Below, piece after piece: positions 10,309 to 17,586 of a stretch of 64,000 bases of DNA (its first letter is position 1; each line of letters begins with the position of its first letter). Under the pieces are notes generated by a model. The model did not search any database. It was not told the origin of the DNA and was given only the letters and a program-made list of their open reading frames with translations. The translations under genes were made by a program, and so were the position numbers. This stretch comes from Mesorhizobium sp. dw_380 (lineage in GTDB: Bacteria; Pseudomonadota; Alphaproteobacteria; Rhizobiales; Rhizobiaceae): contig NZ_JAFFIW010000006.1 of NCBI RefSeq assembly GCF_018588885.1, positions 186,001 through 250,000 on the forward strand. Reading direction: 5' to 3'.

Positions 10309-11142
10309 ATGGCAAAGCCGTTGCTCGATATGTCCGCCGCGCGCGTCTTCTTCGACGGCATCTTCACCAGCCCGCGCGTCGCACATCCGGAGGGCGTGGC
10401 CGTCCACCAGGACGGTTCGATCTGGTGCGGCACCGAAACCGGCGACCTCCTGCGCCTGGCAGCCGACGGCGGCTCTGTCGAGCGCATGGGCGGCACGGAT
10501 GGCTTTTTGCTCGGCATCGCTTTCGACAGCGCGGGCAACTGCTTTGCCTGCGACCTCCGGCATGCCGCGATCTTCCGCTGGGATGCCGCGACAGGTCACA
10601 TGGAGCGCTTCGCGTCGTCCGGCATCCGCGTGCCGAACTATCCGGTCGTCGACGAAGCGAGAGGCTGGCTCTACGTGTCGGACAGTGTTGGCGAGGACAA
10701 GCGCTCGGGCATCTTCCGCTACGACCTCGAGACCGGCGAGGGCGGCCTGTGGTGCCGGGAAGCGATGTCGTTCGCCAATGGCATGGCCATGGCGCCAGAT
10801 GGCAACGGCCTCTACGTCGTGGAAAGCGATGCGCCCTGCATCAGCCATGTGCCAATCCTTCCCGACGGCGCGGCAGGGCCGCGAAAGGTCATCGTCGAAG
10901 GCGTGCACAATGTTCCGGATGGCTTGGCCTTCGCGCCCGACGGCTCGCTGTTCATCTCGTGCTACGAGCCAAGCCGGATCTATCGCTGGCGGCAGGACCG
11001 AGGTCTCGAAGTGCTGATCGAGGATCCGGCGGCGACCACGCTGGCGCACCCCACCAACATCGCCTTCAAGGGCGACAAGCTCTACACCGCGAATCTTGGC
11101 CGTTGGCACATTACCGAGATCGATTTGACCTTGTCCGGTTGA
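10309..11142 (+). CDS. SMP-30/gluconolactonase/LRE family protein
   Basis: 277-residue six-bladed beta-propeller lactonase type. Family signs are HPEGVAVHQDGSIWCGTETG, the metal-site segment FANGMAMAPDGNGLYVVES and HNVPDGLAFAPDGSLFISCY. It would hydrolyse a lactone formed by the dehydrogenase step. ATG 10309 follows the CoA-transferase stop by 7 bases; a TTG at 10288 would overlap that gene. It is the last intact gene of the operon; the next bases hold a decayed integrase. Confidence 0.88.
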   Translation: MAKPLLDMSAARVFFDGIFTSPRVAHPEGVAVHQDGSIWCGTETGDLLRLAADGGSVERMGGTDGFLLGIAFDSAGNCFACDLRHAAIFRWDAATGHMERFASSGIRVPNYPVVDEARGWLYVSDSVGEDKRSGIFRYDLETGEGGLWCREAMSFANGMAMAPDGNGLYVVESDAPCISHVPILPDGAAGPRKVIVEGVHNVPDGLAFAPDGSLFISCYEPSRIYRWRQDRGLEVLIEDPAATTLAHPTNIAFKGDKLYTANLGRWHITEIDLTLSG

Positions 11143-11188
11143 TAAACCGACGCACGTCGTCAAATGCTCATGGTGACCGGTGCAAATC

Positions 11189-11482
11189 CTATCGATCGAG
11201 CGCCGCCATATTGATCTTTCCAAGATGTCTTTGCAGCATGTCGAGTGTCGCGGCCTTGGACCGGAGAGAGGGCTTGCCTACATTGCACATGTCGCCGATA
11301 TGGAGGGCTATGAGTTCGCCGAAGGTTTTCGGGCGCGCTATGCGGGATTGGTCGGCGCCTCACCACGATCGTTGGCGCTCGGCGTCGGTTGCCCAGCGCC
11401 GTGCGTTGTCTCGGCGCAGGAGGGTCTCGCTGACGTAGCGCCCTTCGCGACGGACTTGGCGTTCGTGTGCACTCGGCAGGTT
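11189..11482 (-). pseudogene. Remnant of an older tyrosine integrase (N-terminal part)
   Basis: Read on the minus strand in one frame from 11482 to 11189, interrupted by an in-frame TGA about 40 codons in. Visible pieces are QVRREGRYVSETLLRRDNAR, RRWATDAERQ, KTFGELIALHIGDM and GKPSLRSKAATLDMLQRHLG, the arm-binding and core-binding N-terminal region of phage-type integrases. The catalytic domain is absent and stops lie at both ends. It sits directly upstream of and divergent to the old dusA start at 11508, the same geometry as the live integrase and the intact dusA. It is not a copy of the live integrase. Confidence 0.7.
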
Positions 11483-11507
11483 CTAACGATTTGATGTAGA
11501 AGAAAAA

Positions 11508-11594
11508 ATGCTGAAAAATCAAGACCATAGACTGGCTATTGCACCTATGATGGACTGGACGGACAACCTTGCAAACGTTGGGTTCCAGTGGTGA
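11508..11594 (+). pseudogene. dusA: Displaced 5' end of dusA (28 codons)
   Basis: ATG at 11508 begins MLKNQDHRLAIAPMMDWTD, whose IAPMMDWTD segment matches the N-terminus of DusA at 27753-27778. After the shared core the frame enters element DNA and stops at 11592. This is the dusA start left behind when the element inserted; its promoter region should still lie upstream. A short peptide may be made from it. Confidence 0.8.
11538..11563 (+). repeat. attL core repeat (dusA-derived)
   Basis: 26-bp direct repeat shared with 27753-27778 with one mismatch (T instead of C at the ninth base). It encodes the IAPMMDWTDG region of dusA. The 17 bases after the mismatch are identical, which limits where strand exchange took place. 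Confidence 0.85.
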
Positions 11595-11595
11595 T

Positions 11596-11614
11596 GTTGT
11601 AGGAAAAGTTGTAG
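11596..11614. repeat. Left-end integrase arm-type sites
   Basis: Two copies of GTTGTAG (11596-11602 and 11608-11614), the reverse complement of the CTACAAC repeated at the right end beside the integrase. They lie about 35-50 bases inside the core repeat. Position and inverted orientation fit arm-binding sites of a lambda-type integrase; that binding is inferred. Confidence 0.6.
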
Positions 11615-11627
11615 TTTTGTCGGCATG

Positions 11628-11656
11628 AAAAAGCCCGCCACCGAGAGGCAGCGGGC
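11628..11656 (-). terminator. Rho-independent terminator near element left end
   Basis: On the minus strand a GCCCGC/GCGGGC stem with a 12-base loop is followed by TTTTT. It would stop minus-strand transcription before it reaches the att site and the flank. Confidence 0.6.
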
Positions 11657-11798
11657 GCTAGTTCGGGAGGAAATGCGGTCAAGGGGGCGTCCCCTTCGCC
11701 CCGTTGACGACGGTACGCCTCGCTTAACTGGATAATAAGCGCGCGCCGGTTGAAGCACTGCATATTCGAGTTGCGTGACTTTTCTGCCACAGAAATAA

Positions 11799-11831
11799 GA
11801 ATGGCCCGCCACCGAAGCATCCGGGCCATTC
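11799..11831 (-). terminator. Hairpin downstream of the left minus-strand operon
   Basis: A 10-bp perfect inverted repeat (GAATGGCCCG / CGGGCCATTC) with a 13-base loop, 16 bases after the stop of the 35-codon gene. On the minus strand it is followed by CTTATTTC, a weak T-rich tail. Likely terminator; the bases between it and 11656 hold no recognisable gene. Confidence 0.5.
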
Positions 11832-11846
11832 CGAGTTATCCACTTA

Positions 11847-11954
11847 TCAGCCTAGCGGCATCAGCAGATGAAGCACGGCAAGGAATGCCTTCCGCTTGTC
11901 GGGCGAGAGTTGCCTGAAAAGGCGTAGTACCTCGGTTTCGGTCTTCGCGGTCAT
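11847..11954 (-). CDS. Small hypothetical protein, 35 aa
   Basis: Starts with an ATG that overlaps the previous gene's TGA (ATGA), so it should be translated by coupling, and ends just before a hairpin. The peptide begins MTAKTETEVLRLFRQLSPDK and is predicted helical and basic. Function unknown. The overlap is the main reason to believe it is real. Confidence 0.5.
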   Translation of the reverse strand: MTAKTETEVLRLFRQLSPDKRKAFLAVLHLLMPLG

Positions 11955-12334
11955 AGCGACACCAGCACAGCCTGCGACTGGTGATCGTTCTCCCAGGTCA
12001 CGGTTTCGCCGTCGCATTGATCGGGTTCGGCGTCGTGGCCGTCCTCATCGTCCGCGTTGTCTAGCTCCAGGTCGAGCACGTCACCGGGCGGGAGATTCGG
12101 CGCAGTGGCCAGGAACGATTGCCCGGTGCGATCTCCCCAGCCGAGCGATGGCTCATCGTCTCCGGTGCCCTCATCGTCGCTATAGTCAGCTTCCATGAGG
12201 TCGAGCGCCGTTATGAGGCTCATGGCGCGGTCCAGCAGGTCGTTCAGACGCTTCTCGACCGACTGGCGCCATTCGCGTGGGTTCATCCCCTTCGGCATGC
12301 CGTAGGGCTTCAGAACGGGCGTGTGCGCGTTCAT
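11951..12334 (-). CDS. Hypothetical acidic protein
   Basis: 127 residues. The first 50 are mixed-charge and helical (REWRQSVEKRLNDLLDRAMS); the rest is acidic and low-complexity with DDEPSLGW, a phrase common in small Rhizobiales prophage proteins. Both ends overlap neighbours by ATGA. Function unknown. Confidence 0.65.
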   Translation of the reverse strand: MNAHTPVLKPYGMPKGMNPREWRQSVEKRLNDLLDRAMSLITALDLMEADYSDDEGTGDDEPSLGWGDRTGQSFLATAPNLPPGDVLDLELDNADDEDGHDAEPDQCDGETVTWENDHQSQAVLVSL

Positions 12335-13035
12335 GACTTCGCCCCTTGTGCAAGGCGCCTGATGTCGGCCGCGATCGACACGAAAGCCTCATTGTCTGGA
12401 AAATCCTCGAGGCTAAGCCTGTCCGATGCTCGGAGCTTGATCACCATCCCGTCGAGCGTGTGAGCCGGCGTTGCGAAAATTCGCTTGCCGACCTGCCCCA
12501 CCTCGGCGAAGCGGGCATCGGAGGCGTCGTCTACAGCGTAGAGCCCGCCCTCGCGGTTTATCGCATCCACCTTCTCGGCATGGGCTTCCTTCAAGGCCTT
12601 CCAGGCGGATCTCTGCGCAGTGACCTCCTTGTTCCACGCTGTCCAGATGGTCGGGAGCTTGTTGTTCCACGTGTCTCCAATCGTCGCGGCTGCGAATGCC
12701 TCCATTACATCATCTGGCATGCGCGGCTCTTCCCATTCCGCAGGCTTTGGCGGGTAGAGCTTGGCGCATTTCCGATAGATCTTTTTCTCGACCTTGGAAG
12801 CCTGTTCCATCCTGGCTTGGGCTTCCTCCATTTCGCAGTCGAGCCGGAACAGTTCGGCGTCGGGATGCTCGGCAGGCGCGGCCGGAATGGTCGCGGCTAA
12901 CGCTGCTGTGGCCGCCATGGCGGGAGCAGCGGCAAACGCGCCAAGCAATAGGCGGCGGGAAAATCTCCCAGTGATCGGCATTACCTCGGCGCCGGGCATA
13001 GCTTCGCCGGCCGCCGGAAACGTGAGTTTCGGCAT
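12331..13035 (-). CDS. Hypothetical exported protein with Tat-like signal
   Basis: 234 residues from the ATG at 13035, chosen because AAGGAG lies 8 bases upstream; longer starts lack this. Residues about 17-45 read RFSRRLLLGAFAAAPAMAAT, a twin-arginine-like signal. The rest is a helical, charged domain (DCEMEEAQARMEQASKVEKK) of unknown function, widespread in Rhizobiales prophages as I recall. It is the first gene of a three-gene coupled operon whose promoter carries an AGTAAC operator. Confidence 0.65.
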   Translation of the reverse strand: MPKLTFPAAGEAMPGAEVMPITGRFSRRLLLGAFAAAPAMAATAALAATIPAAPAEHPDAELFRLDCEMEEAQARMEQASKVEKKIYRKCAKLYPPKPAEWEEPRMPDDVMEAFAAATIGDTWNNKLPTIWTAWNKEVTAQRSAWKALKEAHAEKVDAINREGGLYAVDDASDARFAEVGQVGKRIFATPAHTLDGMVIKLRASDRLSLEDFPDNEAFVSIAADIRRLAQGAKS

Positions 13036-13060
13036 GGTGATTTGCTCCTTGAGCATGTTT

Positions 13061-13075
13061 AGTAACGGGGTTACT
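13061..13075. promoter_or_regulatory. Operator O1 for the XRE regulator
   Basis: Perfect palindrome AGTAAC-GGG-GTTACT, 26 bases upstream of the leftward gene at 13035. A second site of the same design lies 49 bases to the right. The pair occupies the 90-base divergent promoter region beside the XRE gene, the layout of a phage immunity switch. Confidence 0.75.
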
Positions 13076-13109
13076 ATAGCCAAACGATCCGCTTCATATC
13101 AAGCTAAAA

Positions 13110-13124
13110 AGTAACAGGGTTACT
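13110..13124. promoter_or_regulatory. Operator O2 for the XRE regulator
   Basis: Perfect palindrome AGTAAC-AGG-GTTACT ending two bases before the XRE start codon. A regulator bound here would block its own promoter or ribosome access, implying autoregulation. It differs from O1 only in the 3-base spacer. Confidence 0.75.
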
Positions 13125-13125
13125 A

Positions 13126-13350
13126 ATGAACGCTGCGCAGTGCAAAATGGCGAGGGCGGCAATTGGCCTCGGCGTAAGGGAGTTGGCGACGAAAGCCGAA
13201 GTGTCACCCAACACAATTGCGCGTCTTGAGCGCGGCGAGGCGATGAGGGAAGGCACGGTTGAAGCCATCCGCCGCGCGCTCGAAGCTGCCGGCGTCGAGT
13301 TCATCCCCGAGAATGGCGGCGGCGCCGGGGTGAGGTTGAGGAAGCAATGA
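13126..13350 (+). CDS. XRE-family helix-turn-helix regulator
   Basis: 74 residues, almost all one Cro/CI-type domain: ARAAIGLGVRELATKAEVSP and NTIARLERGEAMREGTVEAI. There is no Shine-Dalgarno and the ATG is next to operator O2, so the message may be nearly leaderless. It probably represses the leftward operon and itself. Its stop overlaps the next start by 4 bases. Confidence 0.85.
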   Translation: MNAAQCKMARAAIGLGVRELATKAEVSPNTIARLERGEAMREGTVEAIRRALEAAGVEFIPENGGGAGVRLRKQ

Positions 13351-13556
13351 CCTTCTGGATCAATCTGATCGGACTTGTCTCGACCGGCCTCGCTGCAGCT
13401 TTTTGGCTCGTGGCAGCATCGATCCGCGTCCCCGACAATATCGACACGTTCATCGGAGAGTTGCAGCGCGCGGGCCGGTGGAATGCTGCAGGCGGGATAT
13501 CGGCCTGTGTGGGCTTCGCCTGTCAGGCGATCTTGTTCTGGACAAATCTAGCCTGA
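13347..13556 (+). CDS. Small membrane protein
   Basis: 69 residues with two hydrophobic stretches, about 5-25 (LIGLVSTGLAAAFWLVAASI) and 48-66 (GGISACVGFACQAILFW). Coupled to the XRE gene by ATGA overlap, so co-regulated with it. Function unknown. Confidence 0.6.
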   Translation: MTFWINLIGLVSTGLAAAFWLVAASIRVPDNIDTFIGELQRAGRWNAAGGISACVGFACQAILFWTNLA

Positions 13557-13602
13557 GATCGTCAAGCACTCTCTCTGGAGGACGGCTTGCGTTCGCGCTC
13601 GA

Positions 13603-13638
13603 CTGGGGCGATGCTCGCGGCTGGGGCGATGCTCGCGG
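13603..13638 (+). repeat. Perfect 18-bp tandem duplication
   Basis: CTGGGGCGATGCTCGCGG occurs twice in a row, followed by a third partial copy (CTTGGGG). It lies just before the best start of the next gene and keeps the frame, so it would extend that gene only if an upstream start were used. Confidence 0.8.
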
Positions 13639-13652
13639 CTTGGGGGAGACAG

Positions 13653-13961
13653 ATGATCATCGCGTTCGTCGCACTCGCGTCCGGTTTAAGCGTGACCGTC
13701 GATTCGGTGACGATCGACAATAGGCGTCACATCGCCAGCGCCATCGCTCGCGTAACAAACTCCGGAACGAACGCCTTTGACTCCGTTTTCATCAATTGCG
13801 CATTTATGAATTCCGCCGGAACGGCTGTAAAAGTAGGCGGCGCTCTCCTATCGAACTTAGCCCCTGGAGAGACGGCGTTTGGATCGGCGGACGTCGACAT
13901 CTCGCTGGTAGCAGCGCCTGTAGCGAGCGCATCCTGCCGAATTGGTCTCACACAGCCCTAA
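13653..13961 (+). CDS. Hypothetical protein, FxLYD-like
   Basis: 102 residues from ATG 13653, preceded by GGGGGAG; an upstream start at 13587 would add a repetitive stretch. It opens with a weak signal-like segment (MIIAFVALASGLSVTV). The body (TNSGTNAFDSVFINCAF, SNLAPGETAFGSADVDI) resembles FxLYD domains, small extracytoplasmic beta folds. Family call tentative. Confidence 0.55.
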   Translation: MIIAFVALASGLSVTVDSVTIDNRRHIASAIARVTNSGTNAFDSVFINCAFMNSAGTAVKVGGALLSNLAPGETAFGSADVDISLVAAPVASASCRIGLTQP

Positions 13962-14005
13962 TCCTCTGGGCTGCATAAGATTCGAATGGATAGGAGCAAG
14001 CGTAA

Positions 14006-14806
14006 GTGTCAAAGCCCAAATTTACCAGAATGAGTCTCATCGAACGATGTGCTCTCACGTTCCAATCCTTCTTGTATCGAGATTTTGGGACGCGCTTCTA
14101 TCAGGAGGATTTCCTCAACGGCATTGCCGCCAGGCGGCTTGAGATCGTCACGCGGGTTGGCAAGGGTGCAGCCCAAACGTTCTTGCTCGCCACGCTGCTC
14201 GCGTTTTTTGATCTAATCTCAGGCAGCAGTTTTTCCTATGGTGGTCTCACCGTTCAGATCACGAAAGATCTTGCGCCAATCATCGCTCTGTTGACTGCCG
14301 GCTCATTGCTCAACACGACATTTGCGATGATCGATGAGCAAATCATTTTTCGAATTTTGCTCAAGCTTGGCAGCCGCATAGACATTCAGAACTTCCCGCT
14401 TCTTCTGATCGATAAGATGGCACACAATCTATGGGGAGATGCTATCGTCCCGCGAGTCCATGGCGAGAAATCTGGTCGGGGCCAATCGATAGCGTTCATA
14501 ATTTTGACCGTCGTTGTGCTGATAGTTGCTGCCTGCATGTTCCTCTATCCGGCGTTCATGATCGTCCGAGTTTTCGCAGACATTGTGAGTTCGGACGCTC
14601 GTTGGATTGCGAAGGCCATTTCGGCGCTTTCGGTGGCAATCACGGTCTGGACGGTGCTGCTAGGCGGAATGTTCTTGGTCAACTTTAAATTCTATCCGGC
14701 GGACTGGCACGAATCCACAAATGAGCCGACTGAGGAATTTGCGCAAAGGATGCGAAAAGAGATCGCGCAGAGCGATGCGGCGGTGGTGAACGAAACGCCT
14801 GAGTGA
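14006..14806 (+). CDS. Hypothetical membrane protein, possible defence component
   Basis: 266 residues from GTG 14006 with AGGAG 9 bases upstream. Hydrophobic segments lie near residues 57-75, 84-105, 165-190 and 205-232; the C-terminal tail is charged. No family recognised. Base composition is visibly more A+T rich than the host genes. It is followed 10 bases later by a protein with an Rx4H motif, so the two may act together. Defence role is inference only. Confidence 0.65.
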   Translation: MSKPKFTRMSLIERCALTFQSFLYRDFGTRFYQEDFLNGIAARRLEIVTRVGKGAAQTFLLATLLAFFDLISGSSFSYGGLTVQITKDLAPIIALLTAGSLLNTTFAMIDEQIIFRILLKLGSRIDIQNFPLLLIDKMAHNLWGDAIVPRVHGEKSGRGQSIAFIILTVVVLIVAACMFLYPAFMIVRVFADIVSSDARWIAKAISALSVAITVWTVLLGGMFLVNFKFYPADWHESTNEPTEEFAQRMRKEIAQSDAAVVNETPE

Positions 14807-14816
14807 AGCCAACCCA

Positions 14817-15368
14817 ATGAAGAGCAAGCCAAAGGTGTCGCTGCCCGAAGGCGAAACAGACCCTAACCTACTTTATAACGCCGTGGGCCGGGCGATCCAC
14901 GCATGGGAAGCTATGGAGGAAGCGTTCGCCCGCCTGTTCGCAGCCTTCACAGGCCTTCCCGAGCAACCAGATGCGCTGATGGAATATGGCTCAGATAATC
15001 GGCGCTTTGTTGATCGGATGGCTGCTATTCGTGCGGCCGGCGAAAGGTACTTCTGCCTAAAGCCGAGCCAAGAGAATGAGGCTATCCTCCAAGACCTTCT
15101 AACGGCTGCCGCCGACCTCTCGATCAAACGACACCGCATTGCGCATGGCCACATAACAATGTGGACAGAATTCCAACTCCCGGAAGCCAAGGGCCCGTTC
15201 GAAGTCACCGGCCAGATTCTATATCGGTGGGGCGCTCCCTGGTACTCGACGGGGACACTCCGCACAAATCCTGTCGGGGTAAATGCGTCAACGATAGAGA
15301 CCGATCAGAAGGCTTTCGAAAATCTACATAACCGCATCTTCAAATTCACTTCCGAGCTTCAATCATAG
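14817..15368 (+). CDS. Hypothetical protein with HEPN-like Rx4H motif
   Basis: 183 residues, helical. An early helix reads AIHAWEAMEEAFARLFAAF and a late one holds LSIKRHRIAHGH, where R-HRIA-H fits the Rx4H signature of HEPN ribonucleases. The arrangement (motif at the start of a C-terminal helix) suits the fold but is short evidence. It probably forms a unit with the membrane protein upstream. It could equally be an unrelated helical protein. Confidence 0.55.
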   Translation: MKSKPKVSLPEGETDPNLLYNAVGRAIHAWEAMEEAFARLFAAFTGLPEQPDALMEYGSDNRRFVDRMAAIRAAGERYFCLKPSQENEAILQDLLTAAADLSIKRHRIAHGHITMWTEFQLPEAKGPFEVTGQILYRWGAPWYSTGTLRTNPVGVNASTIETDQKAFENLHNRIFKFTSELQS

Positions 15369-15428
15369 CGCGGTAGACGCGATCCGGCGGTCGAGAGGAA
15401 CGGGAGCGGTTGCGGCAGAAGCCCCAGC

Positions 15429-15716
15429 CTAGCGCTTGCGGAACGTCGGCTTCCAGTCCTTCATGCGGGCCTGCTGGTGGCGTTCGTAATCAGGAATGCA
15501 TGTGAAGAACACCGGCCGCCGATCGCGTCCAGCGGCCTCGCATGCCGAGCAGATGAACAGCCCGACAAGATCCTGGTGCATGGAACCGTGATCCGGCCCG
15601 AGGCGATCGATTAGCGCCTGGAGGTCAAGCCGGGTCGATCTGCCGCAAGCCGGATGCGAGCAAATCACATGCATCGTTTCGCGGGCAGCCAGGGTATCGG
15701 CGAGGGTTTTGGGCAT
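15429..15716 (-). CDS. Hypothetical protein with two CxxC/CxxxxC zinc-like motifs
   Basis: 95 residues with CSHPACGRST near residue 19 and FICSACEAAGRD near 54, likely a small zinc-binding fold. AGGAGA lies 6 bases before the ATG. It stands alone, facing away from the 14006-15368 pair. Function unknown. Confidence 0.6.
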   Translation of the reverse strand: MPKTLADTLAARETMHVICSHPACGRSTRLDLQALIDRLGPDHGSMHQDLVGLFICSACEAAGRDRRPVFFTCIPDYERHQQARMKDWKPTFRKR

Positions 15717-15772
15717 GGCGATCTCCTGTGAAGGGTCGCCGCAACGGGAGGATTATATTCCCGATTTCGATG

Positions 15773-16261
15773 TCAATGACCAGCAGCTTTCAATTCCTTG
15801 GCGTGGGCGAGTTGTCTCATCAGTAATGTGAACTTATTTGCCAGTGCTGGTATTTGAGCGACCGTTCGCTCGACGAATTTCGCCGCCGGAGCGCAAGCCA
15901 GATACTCGCCTCGGAGATGGTCTGCCGCATCGCGCTCAGCGCTGGCGAGCATTCCCGGCTTGAATGAATCCTGAGAACGAGCTGTCTCCCTCAAGATTGA
16001 GCCCACATCGGGCTTCTCAGGAAAGCAAAACCTGTCGATCGCTTCGGAGTAAGCGTATGCCCTGATGAACGGCAGATCTGCGATCTCCCTGGTGAATCCG
16101 TCGATGAAGGCATCAGCGGTCCAGGGCTCGCGAACAATCACGACAGGCTTAGTCGTGTTGCGAACAGGCTCCTCCGTGTCTTCGAAAGCCATCGCCGCGT
16201 CAGCGGTGAACCCAATGGTCAGTACGTAGACAGCAATCGCCCGTTTCAACCGGATGTCCAT
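15773..16261 (-). CDS. Hypothetical exported protein
   Basis: 162 residues from the ATG at 16261. Begins MDIRLKRAIAVYVLTIGFTA followed by ADAAMA, a plausible signal peptide and cleavage site. The rest is soluble and helical with two cysteines (DRFCFPEKP, EYLACAPAA) that may form a disulfide. No family recognised. Probably accessory cargo of the element. Confidence 0.55.
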   Translation of the reverse strand: MDIRLKRAIAVYVLTIGFTADAAMAFEDTEEPVRNTTKPVVIVREPWTADAFIDGFTREIADLPFIRAYAYSEAIDRFCFPEKPDVGSILRETARSQDSFKPGMLASAERDAADHLRGEYLACAPAAKFVERTVAQIPALANKFTLLMRQLAHAKELKAAGH

Positions 16262-16369
16262 GGGGCGCTCTTTATCGACCAATCTGCGCAAAAGAATGGC
16301 CGAAGCAGATCACTCCCTGCATTTCAGCTAAATTAGCTGCGGTAGTGGGGTCATAGATCTTCCGAGTCT

Positions 16370-17233
16370 CTATTGCTTGTCCCTGAAATCGAGCAACTTA
16401 GCGTGGCGCAGCTTCTCCTCGCCCTTCAGGAACCGCACGCGCCCGACGAGACCAGGCTTCAGCCATTCGGCCTTGTTGCTCTTGAGTCCTACAGGCGCCG
16501 GCCCGCCAACCTTGCCTTGCACGCGGTCCCACAGTCGCTGGCGCATGTCGGCCTTGAACGTGACGAAGGCGCCGCCTGCATAGCGGCCCTTGTCGGCCAT
16601 CAGCACCATGGCCGGCTTGCCGGCCTCGCGCTGCACGCCGATGATGTCCATTTCCTTCTCCGCATAGCACTTGATCTTGCGCCAGTTCATCGTTGGACCG
16701 CTGCGATATAGGCTATCCCGACGCTTCGAAACTATGCCCTCCATCCCCGCCTTGTCGACCAAGTGATAGACGGCATCGCCGGTGCCAGGCATAGCTTTGC
16801 TGAACTGAATGCGGCCGACGGCTGGAATCATCTCCTGTAGGATCTCGCGCCGGTCTTCCACCGGCATGTTGCGCAAATCATGTCCGTTCAGGTGCAGGAG
16901 GTCGAATGCCACCAAGTACAGGTCGCGCGAGGGCTTGCGACTGGTGACGGCCGATTGCAGGGCGCGGAAATCGGCTAGGCCAGCCTCATTGACCTTGATC
17001 GCCTCGCCATCGATGATGAAGCTTTCCGCCTCGATCGCTTCCGCCTCTTCAGCGAGATGTCGGTACCGAGCAGTCCAGTCATAACCGTTCTTGGTGTAGA
17101 GGCGGATGCCGTCCTCATCCTTTATAACCTGCGTGCGGTAGCCATCGAATTTGAACTCATGAAGCCACTCATCGCCCTGCGGTGGCGTGTCGACCAATTC
17201 GGGCTCCATGGGCTTGATGAACTTCAGACGCAT
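16370..17233 (-). CDS. ATP-dependent DNA ligase (LigD-like, adenylation plus OB domains)
   Basis: 287 residues from ATG 17233. The nucleotidyl lysine is in EFKFDGYRTQ near residue 29; later motifs are ESFIIDGEAI, VAFDLLHLNG, MEGIVSKRRDSLYRSG and WRKIKC. The C-terminal 90 residues form the OB fold (GVQREAGKPAMVLMADKGRY). Length matches stand-alone LigD-type ligase domains. It seals nicks and might support element replication or repair. An alternative start is 9 codons upstream. Confidence 0.85.
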   Translation of the reverse strand: MRLKFIKPMEPELVDTPPQGDEWLHEFKFDGYRTQVIKDEDGIRLYTKNGYDWTARYRHLAEEAEAIEAESFIIDGEAIKVNEAGLADFRALQSAVTSRKPSRDLYLVAFDLLHLNGHDLRNMPVEDRREILQEMIPAVGRIQFSKAMPGTGDAVYHLVDKAGMEGIVSKRRDSLYRSGPTMNWRKIKCYAEKEMDIIGVQREAGKPAMVLMADKGRYAGGAFVTFKADMRQRLWDRVQGKVGGPAPVGLKSNKAEWLKPGLVGRVRFLKGEEKLRHAKLLDFRDKQ

Positions 17234-17318
17234 GCACTGACTCGCAATAGTGCGATTCAATTAGAGCGCGCTAAAATAGTTCCGGAACATTTTAGACGAA
17301 TTGGGTGTTTTCACCGGC

Positions 17319-17519
17319 ATGGCGACGATCGACATGGAAGACTGCGAAGCGGCCTTGCACCTGATCAGGATGGCGATCGAGGAGACATGTCCCGCCGGTG
17401 TTTTGCCCAGCCGGGAGGCAGTGCTCGGGCTCTACGGACCAGAACCTGTGCACGAGGCCGAAGCCTTGGCGAAGGCGATCATTGCAACGGTCGAGAAGCT
17501 GACCGGCGACCAAAACTAA
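17319..17519 (+). CDS. Small hypothetical protein
   Basis: 66 residues from ATG (17319); a TTG six codons earlier is possible. Helical and acidic (MEDCEAALHLIRMAIEETCP, EAEALAKAIIATVEKLTG). Divergent from the ligase. No family recognised. Confidence 0.5.
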   Translation: MATIDMEDCEAALHLIRMAIEETCPAGVLPSREAVLGLYGPEPVHEAEALAKAIIATVEKLTGDQN

Positions 17520-17586
17520 ATCTCCGAAGCTTCCTTTCGCGTCACTCGTGCGGCATGTTGGTACGATCAATCGAGGGACGGAGGTC

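Noticed and set aside
11180-11494. A + strand frame of 104 codons and a minus frame of 122 codons left of the element
   Set aside because: A third frame in the same interval matches an integrase remnant; these two are shadows of that decayed gene.
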